In this document: positions 63,301 through 64,000 of the stretch, piece by piece
Numbering within the stretch: position 1 is the first letter of the stretch
Layout of the letters: every line of letters begins with the position of its first letter
Assembly (NCBI GenBank): GCA_026874595.1
Contig: CM049322.1
Coordinates: 22,231,400-22,295,399, forward strand
DNA length: 64,000 nt
Direction: 5' to 3'
DNA from: Sipunculus nudus
Lineage: Eukaryota; Annelida; Sipuncula; Golfingiida; Sipunculidae
Position numbers and translations under genes: made by a program
Notes under the pieces: model-generated
The model's input: only the letters and a program-made list of their open reading frames with translations
What the model was told of the DNA's origin: nothing
The model's database searches: none

Positions 63301-63600
63301 AAGATTCGCATAATTCCATACAAATGAACTGAGGTTTCATCTATAGTAGTCTCTTGGAAATGGCTGAGCCCCTACTGTTGTCAGTGTCATGTTGTGTGAG
63401 AGATATTCTTGTTAGAGGAGCCAACTAATGGTCAGGTTGTTAACCTGTCGTTTACAGTTACGGCTGGGATCAATTTGTAATTGCTACGGCAGCAAACTGT
63501 AATCTTCTATATTGCTTCTAGCAGAGAATTTTTTATGTTAAGACTGAGGTCAAGAAGCACCAATACGATACGTTGTCCACTGTGTACTTGTGGCTTTGTT
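60338..63600. other. Spacer
   Basis: No supported exon. Minus frames at 61,768-62,201 have no motif. Part of 62.2-63.6 kb may be the 5' flank or LTR of the element whose ORF starts at 63,836, but no LTR boundary can be fixed. Confidence 0.4.
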
Positions 63601-63765
63601 GCCTAATTGTGGATGCTACGGTATTATTGTGCTAAGGCATAATTCAGGTCGATGCTTTCATTGTGTATTAGGGGCATTGTTGCCAAGTTGTTGATGCTAC
63701 GGCATTCTTGTGCTAAGGCACAATTCTGGTTGATGCTAAGGCGTCCTTGTGCTAAGGCACGTGTT
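63601..63765 (+). repeat. Short tandem repeats upstream of the terminal ORF
   Basis: Three to four copies of 'ttgatgctacggcattc' + 'ttgtgctaaggcac', the last shortened. GTGC-taag-GCAC is a small hairpin within each unit. Confidence 0.7.
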
Positions 63766-63835
63766 TTGTTTTGTACGTTGGTATAACCATATGGCCTAGT
63801 CTGTGGTCTTGTATACTGTACAGTTCGCGATAGGT

Positions 63836-64000
63836 ATGGTGGAGTTAAAAGAAATATGTGCCCTAGGGGAGAAAAAGGGCTTTAAAGGGGAAGACCTCAG
63901 GCAGTTTGTAGATGGAGAGGTCAAGAGATTTGAAGATAAAGTGAAAAAGATAGGGCTAGAGAATGAAGGGCTCGTGAACGTGAAGAGAAAGCACGAGAAC
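63836..64000 (+). CDS. Start of a possible retrotransposon Gag-like ORF (runs off window)
   Basis: Open from ATG 63836 to the window edge, 55 codons: MVELKEICALGEKKGFKGED, then LRQFVDGEVKRFEDKV, ending KRKHEN, highly charged. The layout 'short N-terminal helix with G-x-x-L-x-x-F/W, then a K/E/R-rich coiled coil' resembles the N-terminus of Gag-like proteins of invertebrate Gypsy-type LTR elements. Without the downstream zinc knuckle or pol this is only a resemblance. A host gene exon is an alternative. Confidence 0.35.
   Translation, partial: MVELKEICALGEKKGFKGEDLRQFVDGEVKRFEDKVKKIGLENEGLVNVKRKHEN

Overview
This is eukaryotic, AT-rich, repeat-dense DNA from an invertebrate. I read it as most likely a mollusc or another lophotrochozoan. 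The reasons are a fibrinogen-related (FReD) lectin-type gene with short exons and long introns, several decayed non-LTR retrotransposons, many (TA)n microsatellites, abundant 'AGGTCAAGGTCA' dispersed repeats, and ~148 bp tandem cores inside what look like rolling-circle (Helitron-2/HINE, DINE-1 or pearl-like) elements. The species cannot be named from the sequence alone. No rRNA, intact tRNA or CRISPR array is visible.

Layout. 1-6 kb: AT-rich spacer, a diverged ~0.5 kb direct duplication, a degenerate tandem family at 3.4-4.7 kb and three (TA)n tracts. 6.07-6.67 kb (+): a signal-peptide plus coiled-coil exon with a clean phase-1 donor. 6.8-24 kb: a minus-strand LINE (6774-7816 and 22995-~23960) whose RT gene is split by one ~15.2 kb insertion (7817-22994). 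That insertion is a composite of GCTTGCC hairpin ends, four arrays of ~148 bp repeats, two arrays of ~330 bp repeats, and nested 1.85 kb and 3.4 kb duplications. 24-29 kb: spacer with microsatellites and transposon termini. 29.1-31 kb (+): a TATA box, a tiny secretory-leader exon and a full FReD exon. 31.4-37 kb: two blocks of a 36 bp satellite, the second preceded by a truncated duplicate of the FReD C-terminus. 37-47 kb: mostly non-coding, with a candidate secreted-peptide ORF (40.0-40.25 kb, -), a hAT-like MITE, a 650 bp fold-back element and microsatellites. 47.1-50.3 kb (+): a frameshifted APE/RT LINE with an (ATT)n tail. 50.8-51.1 kb: a 10 bp minisatellite. 52.8-57.1 kb (-): a small multi-exon gene predicted to encode a secreted, very acidic Ser/Asp-rich peptide with an RGDS motif; another LINE remnant (55.0-56.5 kb) lies in its first intron. 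57.5-64 kb: a MITE, a hAT-like element, spacer, and a possible Gag-like ORF running off the window.

How the genes may work together. The exon at 6.07 kb and the leader exon at 29.13 kb both end in phase 1, and both join the phase-1 FReD exon at 30.354 kb in frame. I infer one gene with two alternative first exons: a ~404-residue coiled-coil lectin and a ~215-residue short form. The 15 kb transposon array would lie in the intron of the long form. Gene models come from reading splice signals by eye; no alignment or transcript evidence was available.
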